Assembly: GCF_013694105.1 (NCBI RefSeq)
Contig: NZ_JACEFG010000004.1
Location: 124,001-188,000 of the forward strand
Source: Halobacillus locisalis
Lineage (GTDB): Bacteria; Bacillota; Bacilli; Bacillales; Halobacillaceae
Direction: 5' to 3'
DNA: 64,000 nt
The position numbers and the translations under genes were made by a program. Shown here one piece after another: positions 42,380-51,226 of this stretch (its first letter is position 1; the number at the start of each line of letters is the position of its first letter). Below the pieces are notes generated by a model. That model saw only the letters and a list, made by a program, of their open reading frames with translations, ran no database searches and was not told the DNA's origin.

Positions 42380-43201
42380 TTACTGTACCAAAAAGTCGTG
42401 GACTAGCTGATCGACTTGTGGAAGTTCATGAAGGCCGGAGTGTGTGGCCAAAGGTCCATATACAATCTCTTTTTCAAGTTGACCACGAGACACCATTTTT
42501 TTGATAGCTTGCGAGCTCGTCACATGTACCAGTCCATCCCAATGTTCAGCCTTCGAGTCCTCCTCGTTGATGACACCGCTTATAGATAGAACGTCAATAT
42601 CATGAGGGATTTCCTTGCTTGTGAGCTGTTGTAAGGCGTCCGATTGAGGTTGTAAATCATCCGCGGCAGCATCTTGATTGATTTGGAAATACCCTGCCTT
42701 ATCGATTCCTTTAAACGGACTAGCGATGACGGCCAAGTTTCTTACCTGTGGCTGTTTGGTGTCATTGCTAACTAAATAATTGGCAGAAGCCAATCCTCCC
42801 ATGGAATGGCTGACAAGGTTGACAGATTCTACTGAGAAATCTGAGTGCAAGGTTTTCATCACTTTACGAAGCCATTTCGTTTGTTGTTCAAGGCTTGCGC
42901 GGCTATTCTCGAAGATGACTTGCACCATCGGTTTCGGGCCAGCTACATGACCGTTTATATTCACCTTTCCGTTTCTTGATACGCGGATGAGCATTTGTCG
43001 TTCTCCCCAGTTTTTCTGCTCGAATCGGTGCAGCATCGTAGAAAAACTCCGTTCTCCGCCTTTGTATCCATGAACAAATACCGTTGGAATAACGTCTGTC
43101 CCGTATTCGGACCTCGTTGGTTTTGAAGCAGAAAAGAACAAGAGAACCCCGATAATCAGGGTGGGGAGTAAGAGGGAGATTAGTTTTTTCTTGTCCTTCA
43201 C
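42380..43201 (-). CDS. DUF915 family alpha/beta hydrolase (secreted/anchored)
   Basis: A 273-aa protein with an N-terminal membrane anchor or signal (KLISLLLPTLIIGVLLFFSAS) and an alpha/beta hydrolase domain of the DUF915 type. Motifs: TVFVHGYKGGERSFSTMLHRFE (oxyanion region), VSHSMGGLASANYLV (nucleophile Ser), and a late Asp/His pair in the DGLVHVTSSQ and HSGLHELPQVDQLVHDFL segments. GTG start at 43201 lies 7 bases after AGGAGG. Substrate unknown; lipase or esterase activity is likely. Confidence 0.85.
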   Translation of the reverse strand: MKDKKKLISLLLPTLIIGVLLFFSASKPTRSEYGTDVIPTVFVHGYKGGERSFSTMLHRFEQKNWGERQMLIRVSRNGKVNINGHVAGPKPMVQVIFENSRASLEQQTKWLRKVMKTLHSDFSVESVNLVSHSMGGLASANYLVSNDTKQPQVRNLAVIASPFKGIDKAGYFQINQDAAADDLQPQSDALQQLTSKEIPHDIDVLSISGVINEEDSKAEHWDGLVHVTSSQAIKKMVSRGQLEKEIVYGPLATHSGLHELPQVDQLVHDFLVQ

Positions 43202-43288
43202 AATAAATCCTCCTGTACATTCTTGTTGTAGACATTATATAGCATACCCTCTGTCATGGAAGAAAAACGAATCATAACATAGCGACAT

Positions 43289-43315
43289 GTTTATATTTTA
43301 CATCAGACAGGGAAA
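43289..43315 (+). promoter_or_regulatory. Candidate sigma-B promoter
   Basis: GTTTAT, a 15-base spacer and GGGAAA resemble the sigma-B consensus (GTTTAA-N12-15-GGGWAW). It lies 35 bases before a gene of the general stress protein 26 family, whose B. subtilis homologue is sigma-B dependent. Confidence 0.5.
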
Positions 43316-43349
43316 ACTGTTGGTGAGACTGAAAGAAGGGGAGATTAAA

Positions 43350-43775
43350 ATGAACCAAGAAGAATTAAAAGCCAAGATACATGAAGTGATGGAGAACCAT
43401 AAGGTTGGAACACTCGCGACAGTGAAAGATGGCAAACCTCATACGCGCTATATGACGTTTTCAAACAACGATGCGTTTACATTCTTCACACCGACGAATC
43501 GTGAAACGCATAAAGCAGAAGAAATCGAGGAGAATCCGAACGTACACATCTTGCTCGGTTACGAAGGAGAAGGCTATGGAGATGGTTACTTAGAAATCGA
43601 AGGCCAAGCGAAAATACGTGATGATCAGGACATCAAGGACTGGCTATGGAATGATCGTATGAAGCGTTGGTTCGATAGCAAAGATGACCCTGAATATATT
43701 GTCCTTGAGATTATGCCAGAAGCGATCCGCCTCATGAACGAAGGCGAAGACACACCAGAAATTCTAGAATTATAA
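43350..43775 (+). CDS. General stress protein 26-like, pyridoxamine 5'-phosphate oxidase fold (YdaG-like)
   Basis: A 141-aa protein of the flavin-binding split-barrel fold. The segments KVGTLATVKDGKPHTRYMTF, FFTPTNRETHKAEEIEENPNVHILLGYEGEGYGDGYLEIEGQA and LEIMPEAIRLMN match the Pyrid_oxidase_2 (YdaG, general stress protein 26) family, of almost identical length. A flavin or a tetrapyrrole may be bound; enzymatic role is unknown. ATG at 43350 follows GAAGGGGAG. A sigma-B-like promoter lies upstream. Confidence 0.87.
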   Translation: MNQEELKAKIHEVMENHKVGTLATVKDGKPHTRYMTFSNNDAFTFFTPTNRETHKAEEIEENPNVHILLGYEGEGYGDGYLEIEGQAKIRDDQDIKDWLWNDRMKRWFDSKDDPEYIVLEIMPEAIRLMNEGEDTPEILEL

Positions 43776-43782
43776 AAGACAC

Positions 43783-43818
43783 AAAAACGAGTGAGCTCAT
43801 TCAGCTCACTCGTTTTTT
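43783..43818. terminator. Bidirectional terminator
   Basis: Fourteen-base perfect stem AAAACGAGTGAGCT / AGCTCACTCGTTTT between convergent genes. Confidence 0.9.
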
Positions 43819-44699
43819 GGTTCTGTGATAGAACAAGGCTTGTCTTCGTACTCTACTTCAATCGTTACGTGATCAAGGTGAATCGAGCTGATAATGTCTT
43901 TGATGGAATCTTTCACATCACAGATTTCCTCTTTTGTTGCAGAAGAACCGACAACGACATGCGTGGAGAACGCGTGATGATCACCGTCCATCGACCACAA
44001 ATGGGTGTGGTGAGTCGATTTAATGGCTTCAACGGCATTCATTTTTTCAATCAAATCTTCCAAATCAATGTTTTTCGGAACGCCTTCTAAGAATAAACGC
44101 ATCGTCTTTACGAAGTTTACGATGACATTATATAAAATGAAAAGAGTAATACCGATGGAAGCAATGGGATCAAGAATAGGTAAGTCTGTGAACGTCATAA
44201 TGATACTGACAATCAGAACAGCCACCCAGCCGAGAACATCCTCAAGCAAATGCCAGGTCATGACTTTTTGGTTCATCGAGTCTCCTCCGCGCAAACGGAA
44301 TACAGCTGCTCCGTTCACGAGGATACCGAGAACAGACAGTATAATCATTCCTATGGTATTAGGTTGTTCAGGGTTCATTAACCTCGGGATCGCCTCGGTT
44401 AAGATGAAGACTGAACCGACAATCAGTACAACGCTATTAATGAGGGCAGCAAGTAAAGAAAATCGTCGATATCCAAAAGAGAAATCAGTGGAATGATCTT
44501 TGTTCGAGAATTTCTGGAGAAACCAAGCAAGACCTAAAGATAAGGAATCTCCTAAGTCGTGCAAGGCATCAGAAAGGATGGCCATGCTGTTGGTCAATAG
44601 ACCTCCGATGATTTCTATGATTGTGAATCCTAGGTTAAGGAAAAAGGCCACTTTTATTTTTCCTGTCGATGAATCGACATGGTGATGATGATGTCCCAT
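43806..44699 (-). CDS. Cation diffusion facilitator, Zn/metal efflux (CzcD-like)
   Basis: A 297-aa CDF transporter. It opens MGHHHHHVD, a histidine-rich metal-sensing tail, followed by six helices. The metal site is seen in NSMAILSDALHDLGDSLSLG (TM2, Asp and HxxxD) and in TM5 (WHLLEDVLGW, HxxxD). The C-terminal cytoplasmic domain (about 205-290) includes HHTHLWSMDGDHHAFSTHVVV with more metal ligands. Zinc, and perhaps Co or Cd, are likely exported. AGGAGGATACATCT precedes ATG. A dyad at 44729-44742 may be a metal-responsive operator. Confidence 0.93.
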   Translation of the reverse strand: MGHHHHHVDSSTGKIKVAFFLNLGFTIIEIIGGLLTNSMAILSDALHDLGDSLSLGLAWFLQKFSNKDHSTDFSFGYRRFSLLAALINSVVLIVGSVFILTEAIPRLMNPEQPNTIGMIILSVLGILVNGAAVFRLRGGDSMNQKVMTWHLLEDVLGWVAVLIVSIIMTFTDLPILDPIASIGITLFILYNVIVNFVKTMRLFLEGVPKNIDLEDLIEKMNAVEAIKSTHHTHLWSMDGDHHAFSTHVVVGSSATKEEICDVKDSIKDIISSIHLDHVTIEVEYEDKPCSITEPKNE

Positions 44700-44723
44700 A
44701 GATGTATCCTCCTAAATCGATGT

Positions 44724-44749
44724 ATGATTATATGTTCATATACAATCAT
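44724..44749. promoter_or_regulatory. Dyad upstream of the CDF gene
   Basis: TATATG-TT-CATATA (44729-44742) is a perfect palindrome set within ATGATT ... AATCAT. It resembles ArsR/CzrA-type metal operators in base composition and symmetry. No ArsR gene is in the window. Confidence 0.45.
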
Positions 44750-44817
44750 ATAAAGCGTACGTTGTTTTGTCTATTCTTCCTTTTATGTTTCCTTTTCTCC
44801 CTTCATTTAAACGCGTC

Positions 44818-44846
44818 TTTACTTACCTCGGATAATTAGGTATGAT
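44818..44846 (+). promoter_or_regulatory. Promoter of the padR operon
   Basis: TTTACT, a 17-base spacer and TATGAT. The spacer is filled exactly by the left operator arm at 44824-44842. Confidence 0.65.
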
Positions 44847-44870
44847 GTACTTACCTAATTATCCGAGGTA
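44824..44870. promoter_or_regulatory. Double operator of the PadR operon
   Basis: Perfect 19-base arms at 44824-44842 and 44852-44870 in inverted orientation, nine bases apart. Each arm is itself of the form TACCT-N9-AGGTA. The left arm lies between the -35 and -10, the right arm covers the start of transcription and reaches the ribosome site. Binding of PadR here would block transcription, so autoregulation is very likely. Confidence 0.7.
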
Positions 44871-44880
44871 GGTGAAAAGA

Positions 44881-45213
44881 TTGTTTAATCGAGAATTAGT
44901 GAAAGGGAGTACGTCTCTCTTAGTTTTGCAAATGTTGAACGACCGGGATATGTATGGATATGAGTTAGTCAAAGAGATGGACCAGCGCAGTGACCATAGT
45001 TTTCAGGTGAAGGAAGGAACGCTGTATCCAGCTCTTCATAAATTGGAGAAGCAAGGGTATGTGACCCATTATTGGCAGGAGCAAGAGAAAGGACCCGCGC
45101 GCAAATATTACCAAGTCACTCCAGAAGGGCAGGCGATGCTGAAAGAGCGAACGAGTGAGTGGCACCGATATGTCCAAGTCATGAATAAGTTGATTGGAAA
45201 GCATGAATCGTAA
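44881..45213 (+). CDS. PadR family transcriptional regulator
   Basis: A 110-aa PadR-s1 regulator. The winged helix domain reads [47 protein letters not shown] and [14 protein letters not shown], all typical. TTG at 44881 (5-6 bases after AGGTAGGTG) gives the usual short N-terminus; GTG at 44872 overlaps the ribosome site. It heads an operon with an HAAS-domain protein and a DUF4173 protein, a common Bacillaceae arrangement in which PadR represses its own operon. Inducer unknown. Confidence 0.9.
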   Translation: MFNRELVKGSTSLLVLQMLNDRDMYGYELVKEMDQRSDHSFQVKEGTLYPALHKLEKQGYVTHYWQEQEKGPARKYYQVTPEGQAMLKERTSEWHRYVQVMNKLIGKHES

Positions 45214-45820
45214 CGATTACGTAGAAGAGTTGTCTGAAGAATTGTCCTTTCACCCTGATCGCTCCTCAATCATGGAGGAATACGAAGGTCACATTCGTGA
45301 ATTAGAAGCAGAACACGAGGTGATCGGCTATGAAGAGCTCGTTGCAAGGCTTGGGTCTCCAGAAGAAATCGCCCGCATGTGGCAAGCCGAGAACTCGGTC
45401 ACAGAGTCGCGCCTGCATTGGTTGTTCGTACTATCCAATGTGTTCCTGTTTTTGGGCGGTGGACTCTTAACTCTTGGATACCATTTGTTTGAGTGGCCAT
45501 TCCTACAGTCCCTTTGGTATCGTCTGCTTTCCATCCCGAATGTCATTATCGCTTTGTATTTCCTGTTTTGGGCGTTGTTAGGGTATGAGATTGGCAAGGC
45601 GTTTGGTCCAAGGGGGATGCTATTATTGAAAAAAACCCTTCTGATAGGCATTGTTCCGAATTTGGTATTGATGGCTCTTACGGTCTTTCAAATCTTACCG
45701 CGTCGCTGGTTCGATCCATTGATCACACCAAGGTTCATTTTGATTTGTATCGTTTGTACCGGCTTATTGTACCCTGTCTCATGGATTGGTTGCAGATGGG
45801 GGAGAAGGATGTCTCTTTAA
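45203..45820 (+). CDS. HAAS/DUF1700-type membrane protein
   Basis: A 205-aa protein. Residues 1-70 form the HAAS signalling domain ([30 protein letters not shown], then [18 protein letters not shown]), a helical domain found next to PadR regulators. Four or five membrane helices follow from about 75 to 200. Its ATG overlaps the padR stop by eleven bases, indicating translational coupling. The HAAS domain probably contacts the PadR repressor or a membrane partner; this is inferred from co-occurrence. Confidence 0.85.
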   Translation: MNRNDYVEELSEELSFHPDRSSIMEEYEGHIRELEAEHEVIGYEELVARLGSPEEIARMWQAENSVTESRLHWLFVLSNVFLFLGGGLLTLGYHLFEWPFLQSLWYRLLSIPNVIIALYFLFWALLGYEIGKAFGPRGMLLLKKTLLIGIVPNLVLMALTVFQILPRRWFDPLITPRFILICIVCTGLLYPVSWIGCRWGRRMSL

Positions 45821-45892
45821 GGCGGCATTCTTTTCGCCTATATACATAGAAATTCTATATTCATCGTAAAACTAGGTATAGGAGGAATGATC

Positions 45893-47359
45893 ATGTCCAA
45901 CAATTTAAAAAGTCATGACCTTATCTTTTTTGTGGTTTGCTTAGCTTTGGGAGGGCTTGCGGAACTCTCTTTCTTACACGCTCCCGTCGGAGTGAGCTCG
46001 ATCGTTTTCGTTGCCAGTTTCTATCTTGTTTTCTTTATCCGATTCCGTCACTTTGTTTTCAGACAACGACGGATGGGGATTCTCCTCATGTTTGTCATAC
46101 TGGTGCTTGCATCGAACTACTTTTTGTATGATGCGTTCCTGTTTAACGTACTTAATGCACTGCTTCTCCCTTTATTTATATTAGCTCATCTCGTTTTGCT
46201 TACAAAACCGGCTACGATTCGGTGGCATCAATTTTCATTTTTGAAGCGAATGGTGGGGACTGTTTTCGGTTCGTTCGTTTACAATACGCAATTTATAAAT
46301 AAGGTGTACCGTCGAATATTCAAAGGAATGGACGAGAAGCAATCCGATGTCTTGAAGAAAATATTGCTTGGCTTGTTCATAGGTGTTCCGCTTTTAATGG
46401 TGGTTGTCGTGCTGCTGATGCAAGCGGATCAAGCTTTTCAAAATATGCTTGCCGTCATACCGGATTGGCTGTTTGGGCTTGAGGTTAATGAAGTTACGGT
46501 GAGAGTGGCGCTTGCGGTTGCCGTAGGATGGTTGTTTTTCGGAGTGATGCAAATTCTTACAAGAAAAGCGCCAGATCATATGCAAGTAGTGAGTACTCAA
46601 ATGGAAAAACAAGACGGTATTGTATCCATCACAATCTTGCTACTGCTGAATATCGTCTATGTGCTTTTTACTGTGGTCCAGTTCACTTATTTCTTCGGGG
46701 GAGAGCTGTATGGAGATATGAGCTATGCTGAATATGCTCGTAGAGGTTTTTTTGAACTTATCATGGTGTCACTGCTGAATTTGACGGTTCTGCTCCTTAT
46801 GCTAACCATCAACAGGCCGGAAGGGAAGAAAACAGGAATCACTTTGCGTGTCATGTACACGTTCTTGATATTATTTAGTGGGATCATGCTCATCTCAGCC
46901 TTTAATCGTCTGATGATGTATGAAGCCCATTACGGGTTTACGATGGCTCGCGTGCTTCCTCACGTATTCATGATTTTTCTCCTTGTTATTTTTGTGTACA
47001 CAGGAATTCGTGTATGGGTGGACCGGTTACCTTTGATTCATTTTTATATTTTAACAGCGGTACTATTTTACACGGCTTTGAATGCTGTGAACGTCGAGGC
47101 GTGGATTGTGGATCGTAATATTGAGAGGTACCAAGAGACGGGCAAACTGGACGTTCATTACCTGAATTCTCTTTCCTATACAGGAGTGGATGGATTGCTT
47201 GATGTCTATGAATTGAATTCAGACATCCCCCAATTAGAAGAAACCCTAGAGATGAGAAAAGCATTGTGGACGGGTCGCGACTCAACCAATGATGCATGGC
47301 AATCCTTTACTATACCGAAATACAAAGTGTCTGAACGTCTACAAGAATGGAAACCTTGA
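45893..47359 (+). CDS. DUF4173 membrane protein
   Basis: A 488-aa polytopic protein with about eleven helices and a hydrophilic C-terminal tail (about 435-488). The segments LLALFIGVPLL-like (KILLGLFIGVPLLMVVVVLLMQAD) and LNIVYVLFTVVQFTYFFGG are typical of the DUF4173 family. ATG at 45893 is seven bases after AGGAGG; an ATG two codons earlier is too close. It lies 72 bases after the HAAS gene and is probably in the same operon. Function unknown. Confidence 0.78.
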   Translation: MSNNLKSHDLIFFVVCLALGGLAELSFLHAPVGVSSIVFVASFYLVFFIRFRHFVFRQRRMGILLMFVILVLASNYFLYDAFLFNVLNALLLPLFILAHLVLLTKPATIRWHQFSFLKRMVGTVFGSFVYNTQFINKVYRRIFKGMDEKQSDVLKKILLGLFIGVPLLMVVVVLLMQADQAFQNMLAVIPDWLFGLEVNEVTVRVALAVAVGWLFFGVMQILTRKAPDHMQVVSTQMEKQDGIVSITILLLLNIVYVLFTVVQFTYFFGGELYGDMSYAEYARRGFFELIMVSLLNLTVLLLMLTINRPEGKKTGITLRVMYTFLILFSGIMLISAFNRLMMYEAHYGFTMARVLPHVFMIFLLVIFVYTGIRVWVDRLPLIHFYILTAVLFYTALNAVNVEAWIVDRNIERYQETGKLDVHYLNSLSYTGVDGLLDVYELNSDIPQLEETLEMRKALWTGRDSTNDAWQSFTIPKYKVSERLQEWKP

Positions 47360-47384
47360 CTATGAATGTATTGGTCCTATAGAA

Positions 47385-47437
47385 ACAAGGGTCGATTGAC
47401 GATGCCACGCAATATGACAACAATGAACGACCCTTGT
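47385..47437. other. Inverted repeat between convergent genes
   Basis: Perfect 10-base arms ACAAGGGTCG and CGACCCTTGT with a 33-base loop, without a T tract. It may act as a termination or mRNA-stability hairpin for the DUF4173 or DUF2254 gene. Confidence 0.35.
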
Positions 47438-47467
47438 AATGGGTTCACAAGTCTATTAGGAGCTTGC

Positions 47468-48841
47468 CTAGGTTTTCGGATAGAACTTCTCTTCAATGGC
47501 GTAATAATCAAAGACCTTATCCGTAGATACCGCCAAGCGTTTGACGCCATCTAATAAGAACGTTTTATCAAGATCATAGATAAGTTCCGTTTCGATATGG
47601 TCCAGCGTCTGACACGCAAAGTCCCACAACATATCATGCTTAGATGGATCGATGGATTCTGCGATCATGGCAAGCCCATTGATAAGCTCGGTGATGATCA
47701 AGTGGTTGTCCCGGGCATAGTGACGAATGTACCCGAACCCTCTGTAAATGTAATAGTTGAATGATTCCTCCAATAACATGACGCGTACTTGTTTATCATC
47801 ATCCATTAGATAGGGAGTGAAAGTAATGTAGTCTTCTACGGTCAGCATCAACTCTGACATTTGGTGAATCGTGTTCGTCGCCGTTTTGGGGTCGTCGTTC
47901 CCCAGTGCTTTGATTGCGATTTCGGCAAGCTTGTGCATTCCCATTTGAACATCTTGAATCTCTGTTTCTTTGTGGCCGATATCAATCATACGGCAATATT
48001 TCTCATAATCAACGTCATCCGCACCTGGTCCCCAGTAACTGAGCAGCTTGTTTGTCTTGAGCGTATAATCACCGATTTGTGAATGAAGTTGAATGATGAT
48101 GTCGTCCTTTTTTGCTTCTTGTATCATTTCACGATAGTTCACAAGCTGGATATAACCCGATTTGACTGATCCCACTGAAACTTCCTTTTCTCTTTCTTCT
48201 TCCTTTAGATCACCAGGTTCAGTCGTCCGATAGGCTTCCAACTCTTTTTTCAGCGTCTGGTTTATGATTTCTTCCGATGATTTTTTCATCGTAAAGGTGA
48301 TATTGTGCACCTGCATCCAAGTTGTGGCGTGGTTGATGAAATAAATGAATGTAATCGCTGATAAGAAGGCAAGCAACACAGATGTGATCGGGACGGCCAC
48401 AAATGCTTCTTTCGATGTATTGCCAACGAAAAGGAATACGAAGAGGACGTAGACGAAGTTCCCGTTAAAGATTCCCAGTGCATGCTGAGTCCGTCGATCA
48501 GAGACGAAATTAAGGAGCATTCTCGGAGAAAACTGTCCACTGAATGTGATCAGAACAACAAGCAAGGAGTTTAACGTAAAGGCGCTTAACGTCAGGATGC
48601 CCCCGATCAAAGTGCTGACCAGCATTCGGGTAATGTCCGCGTTGATTTGGAAGAAGGTGTGCGTGTATTCATTGACCTCAATGACCAAGTCTAAGAAAAG
48701 GGTCAGAACACCAAAACCAATTGCTATACCTATGTAGGCGACAGGCATGTACCAAATGGCCATCTGCATTTCATGTTTTCTTTGTCTTTTCGACATTTCG
48801 AAGTATTTTCTTACGGCAACAGGTAGTAGATCCAGTATCAT
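47468..48841 (-). CDS. DUF2254 family membrane protein
   Basis: A 457-aa protein. The first 200 residues contain four helices with the family stretch LIGGILTLSAFTLNSLLVVLITFSGQFSPRML and NFVSDRRTQHALGIFNGNFVYVLFVFLFV. The C-terminal 250 residues are cytoplasmic and helical, with ELEAYRT, GDYTLKTNKLL and a late MSELMLTVEDYITFTPYL. DUF2254 proteins are widespread and uncharacterised. AGGAG lies 11 bases before ATG. It is a single gene, convergent with the DUF4173 gene. Confidence 0.82.
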   Translation of the reverse strand: MILDLLPVAVRKYFEMSKRQRKHEMQMAIWYMPVAYIGIAIGFGVLTLFLDLVIEVNEYTHTFFQINADITRMLVSTLIGGILTLSAFTLNSLLVVLITFSGQFSPRMLLNFVSDRRTQHALGIFNGNFVYVLFVFLFVGNTSKEAFVAVPITSVLLAFLSAITFIYFINHATTWMQVHNITFTMKKSSEEIINQTLKKELEAYRTTEPGDLKEEEREKEVSVGSVKSGYIQLVNYREMIQEAKKDDIIIQLHSQIGDYTLKTNKLLSYWGPGADDVDYEKYCRMIDIGHKETEIQDVQMGMHKLAEIAIKALGNDDPKTATNTIHQMSELMLTVEDYITFTPYLMDDDKQVRVMLLEESFNYYIYRGFGYIRHYARDNHLIITELINGLAMIAESIDPSKHDMLWDFACQTLDHIETELIYDLDKTFLLDGVKRLAVSTDKVFDYYAIEEKFYPKT

Positions 48842-48956
48842 TCGCTCTTGCTCCTTTTCTTTGTATTATTTCAAAATAATTCCCAACTTATTTTCTTTTC
48901 AAACGGGAATCGCTTCGGTATAGTAACTAGTAACTTTATAAAGGGGATGAGGCGTT

Positions 48957-49403
48957 ATGGATTGGGTGAATAAAACATTTGCAGAACTGACGAAAGAGGA
49001 GTTGTATACCCTGTTGCAAAAGCGTGTGGAAATCTTTGTTGTCGAACAAGATTGTCCATATCCTGAAGTCGATGGTCGAGATCCGGATTGTCTACATATA
49101 TGGCTGGAAAAAGAGGGGGAAATGATGGCTTACTGCCGCCTGGTACCACCTTCTGAGGACGTTCCTCACTATTCGATCGGGCGTGTGTTGATTACAGAAC
49201 CGTACCGACTTCAAGGCTATGCCCGTCAATTGATGGACTATGCCATCGCTGTATTAGTCGATGACTTCAAAGTGGATACAATCGCGCTCCATGGGCAGGA
49301 ACACTTGCGTCATTTTTATGGATCGTTTGGTTTTGACGAAGTATCGGATGTTTACTTAGAAGATGGCATTCCGCATGTCGATATGGTGATGAAGGTCCGT
49401 TAA
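48957..49403 (+). CDS. ElaA-like GNAT acetyltransferase
   Basis: A 148-aa GNAT protein. The ElaA-type opening KTFAELTKEELYTLLQKRVEIFVVEQDCPYPEVDG is followed by the acetyl-CoA loop GRVLITEPYRLQGYARQLMDYA and the ending LHGQEHLRHFYGSFGFDEVSDVYLEDGIPHVDM, all characteristic. Substrate unknown. GGGGATGAGGCGTT precedes ATG. Confidence 0.88.
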   Translation: MDWVNKTFAELTKEELYTLLQKRVEIFVVEQDCPYPEVDGRDPDCLHIWLEKEGEMMAYCRLVPPSEDVPHYSIGRVLITEPYRLQGYARQLMDYAIAVLVDDFKVDTIALHGQEHLRHFYGSFGFDEVSDVYLEDGIPHVDMVMKVR

Positions 49404-49480
49404 TGTTCTCTAAAGGTTTATGATTTTGAATTCAGTGGAAAATAAGTGTGTGTACAACAAAACCTACGGGAGGTACAACA

Positions 49481-50935
49481 TTGAATTCAAATAACTTCAC
49501 ACAACAATACATCAACGGTCAATGGAAAAATGGATCAAGTGAAAAAAACGTCGAGAATGTAAACCCATATACGAACGAAACAATCGCAACCATCCCTTCA
49601 GCAAATGAAGACGACCTGAACGAAGCATATCAGGCAGCTGAGGCGGCGCAAACGGATTGGATGCAATTGACGCCAAGACAAAAGCAAGGCTACTTTGATG
49701 AGCTACTTAACGTCGTCACGGAACGAAAAGATGAAATCGTGGATTGGTTAGTCAAAGAATCTGGAAGTACATTAGTGAAAGCAGAAGTCGAATACGCTGC
49801 AGCAGTTGCGATTATTCGTGAATCCTCCAGTTTCCCGACTCGTATGAAAGGTGAAATCCTGCCATCCAATACGCCTGGGAAAGAGAACCGTGTCTATCGC
49901 TCACCTAAAGGGGTGATCGGTGTCATCGGACCTTGGAATTTCCCGTTTCATTTAGCGATGAGGTCGATTGCACCTGCGATTGCGACAGGTAATACCGTTG
50001 TCGTAAAACCGGCATCTGATGCTCCTGTAACATCCGGATTACTCATTGCGGATATTTTCGAGGAAGCTGGATTCCCGAAAGGCGTCATCAACGTCGTTGT
50101 GGGCCGTGGTTCAGAAATCGGTGACGCGTTTGTGACGCACAAGGCAGCAAAACTGATTTCTTTCACAGGATCGACAGAAGTCGGGAGCCACATCGGTGAA
50201 CTAGCGGGAAAACATATTAAAGACACCGCCCTTGAGCTTGGTGGAAACAACGCAATGATCGTGCTCGACGATGCGGATATCGACAAAGCGGTGGAAGCAG
50301 CCGCCTTTGGTAAGTACTTGCACCAAGGTCAAATTTGTATGTCGCTGAACCGAATTGTCGTTCATGAGAAAGTGCACGACGAATTCGTAGAGAAGTTCAA
50401 ACAGAAAGTGGCCACGCTTCAAGCAGGAGATCCGTCTGATAAATCCACTGTGGTCGGTCCTGTTATCAATAGTGAAGCCGTGGAACGTATTCAGGAAGAT
50501 GTGCGACAAACGATTGAACAGGGAGCTGAACTCGTCGCAGGTGGTGAATCAGAAGGGAATGTCATGCAGCCGACGATTCTGATCAATGTCACGAACGATA
50601 TGCCGACAGCCAATCACGAAATGTTCGGTCCTGTTGCATCGATTATTAAAGTAGCCGATGAAGATGCCGCGGTTGAAGTCGCCAACGGTTCTCCGTACGG
50701 CTTGAGTGGTTCATTATTCACTTCAGACATCCATCGCGGAGTAGAACTCGCGAAGCGCGTGGAAACAGGCATGATTCATATTAATGATCAGTCTGTCAAC
50801 GATGAAGCGCATGTTGCGTTTGGTGGTGAAAAAGAGTCCGGTATCGGCCGTTTCGGTGGAGAATGGGCGCTTGATAAATTCACGACGGTGAAGTGGATCG
50901 GCGTCATGACCGGTTACCGCGAGTTCCCGTTTTAA
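49481..50935 (+). CDS. NAD(P)-dependent aldehyde dehydrogenase (YfmT-like)
   Basis: A 484-aa aldehyde dehydrogenase. Catalytic Glu252 is in ALELGGNNAMIV and Cys286 in HQGQICMSLNRI; the NAD motif SFTGSTEVGSHIG, the Asn in GPWNFPFHLA and the late HEMFGPVASIIK are intact. The family resemblance is to YfmT/vanillin-type dehydrogenases acting on aromatic or aliphatic aldehydes; the substrate is not readable. The TTG at 49481 is chosen because GGGAGG lies seven bases upstream. It is monocistronic with a terminator. Confidence 0.9.
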   Translation: MNSNNFTQQYINGQWKNGSSEKNVENVNPYTNETIATIPSANEDDLNEAYQAAEAAQTDWMQLTPRQKQGYFDELLNVVTERKDEIVDWLVKESGSTLVKAEVEYAAAVAIIRESSSFPTRMKGEILPSNTPGKENRVYRSPKGVIGVIGPWNFPFHLAMRSIAPAIATGNTVVVKPASDAPVTSGLLIADIFEEAGFPKGVINVVVGRGSEIGDAFVTHKAAKLISFTGSTEVGSHIGELAGKHIKDTALELGGNNAMIVLDDADIDKAVEAAAFGKYLHQGQICMSLNRIVVHEKVHDEFVEKFKQKVATLQAGDPSDKSTVVGPVINSEAVERIQEDVRQTIEQGAELVAGGESEGNVMQPTILINVTNDMPTANHEMFGPVASIIKVADEDAAVEVANGSPYGLSGSLFTSDIHRGVELAKRVETGMIHINDQSVNDEAHVAFGGEKESGIGRFGGEWALDKFTTVKWIGVMTGYREFPF

Positions 50936-50946
50936 TATTAGGTAAG

Positions 50947-50980
50947 AAAAAGAGACTTCCTGACGAGGATGTCTCTTTTT
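50947..50980 (+). terminator. Terminator of the aldehyde dehydrogenase gene
   Basis: Fifteen-base stem AAAAAGAGACTTCCT / AGGATGTCTCTTTTT with one mismatch, then a short tail. Confidence 0.82.
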
Positions 50981-51049
50981 CATGTTAGGGATTTTAAAGG
51001 GATGTTGTGTCTCTACCTTTTTTCTGACCCTGCTGTTGTGAAAAGGTTG

Positions 51050-51190
51050 AGAGAGGCTTCTTCTCAGCGGTTTTGTGTCCCCAAGTGATTAAGTCCTTGA
51101 TAAGTGCTGAGAAGTAGAAGTTCACAGCACTTTTGATGATCATTGACCTACAAAAGTGTGGAGATAGGAGTTCTCTTAACCTTTTTGGGT
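51050..51190. repeat. Degenerate ~55-bp repeat locus 3
   Basis: Three units about 53-58 bases apart: GAGAGGCTTCTTCTCAGCGG then TTTTGT (51051-51076), TGAGAAGTAGAAGTTCACAG then CACTTTTGAT (about 51108-51138) and GGAGATAGGAGTTCTCTTAA then CCTTTTTG (about 51161-51188). The first shares 20 of 27 bases with 10229-10255. Also shared is AAGTGATTA downstream of the first unit. Confidence 0.45.
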
Positions 51191-51226
51191 ACTCTTAATC
51201 GCGAAAACCGTCGAAATTACACTTGA

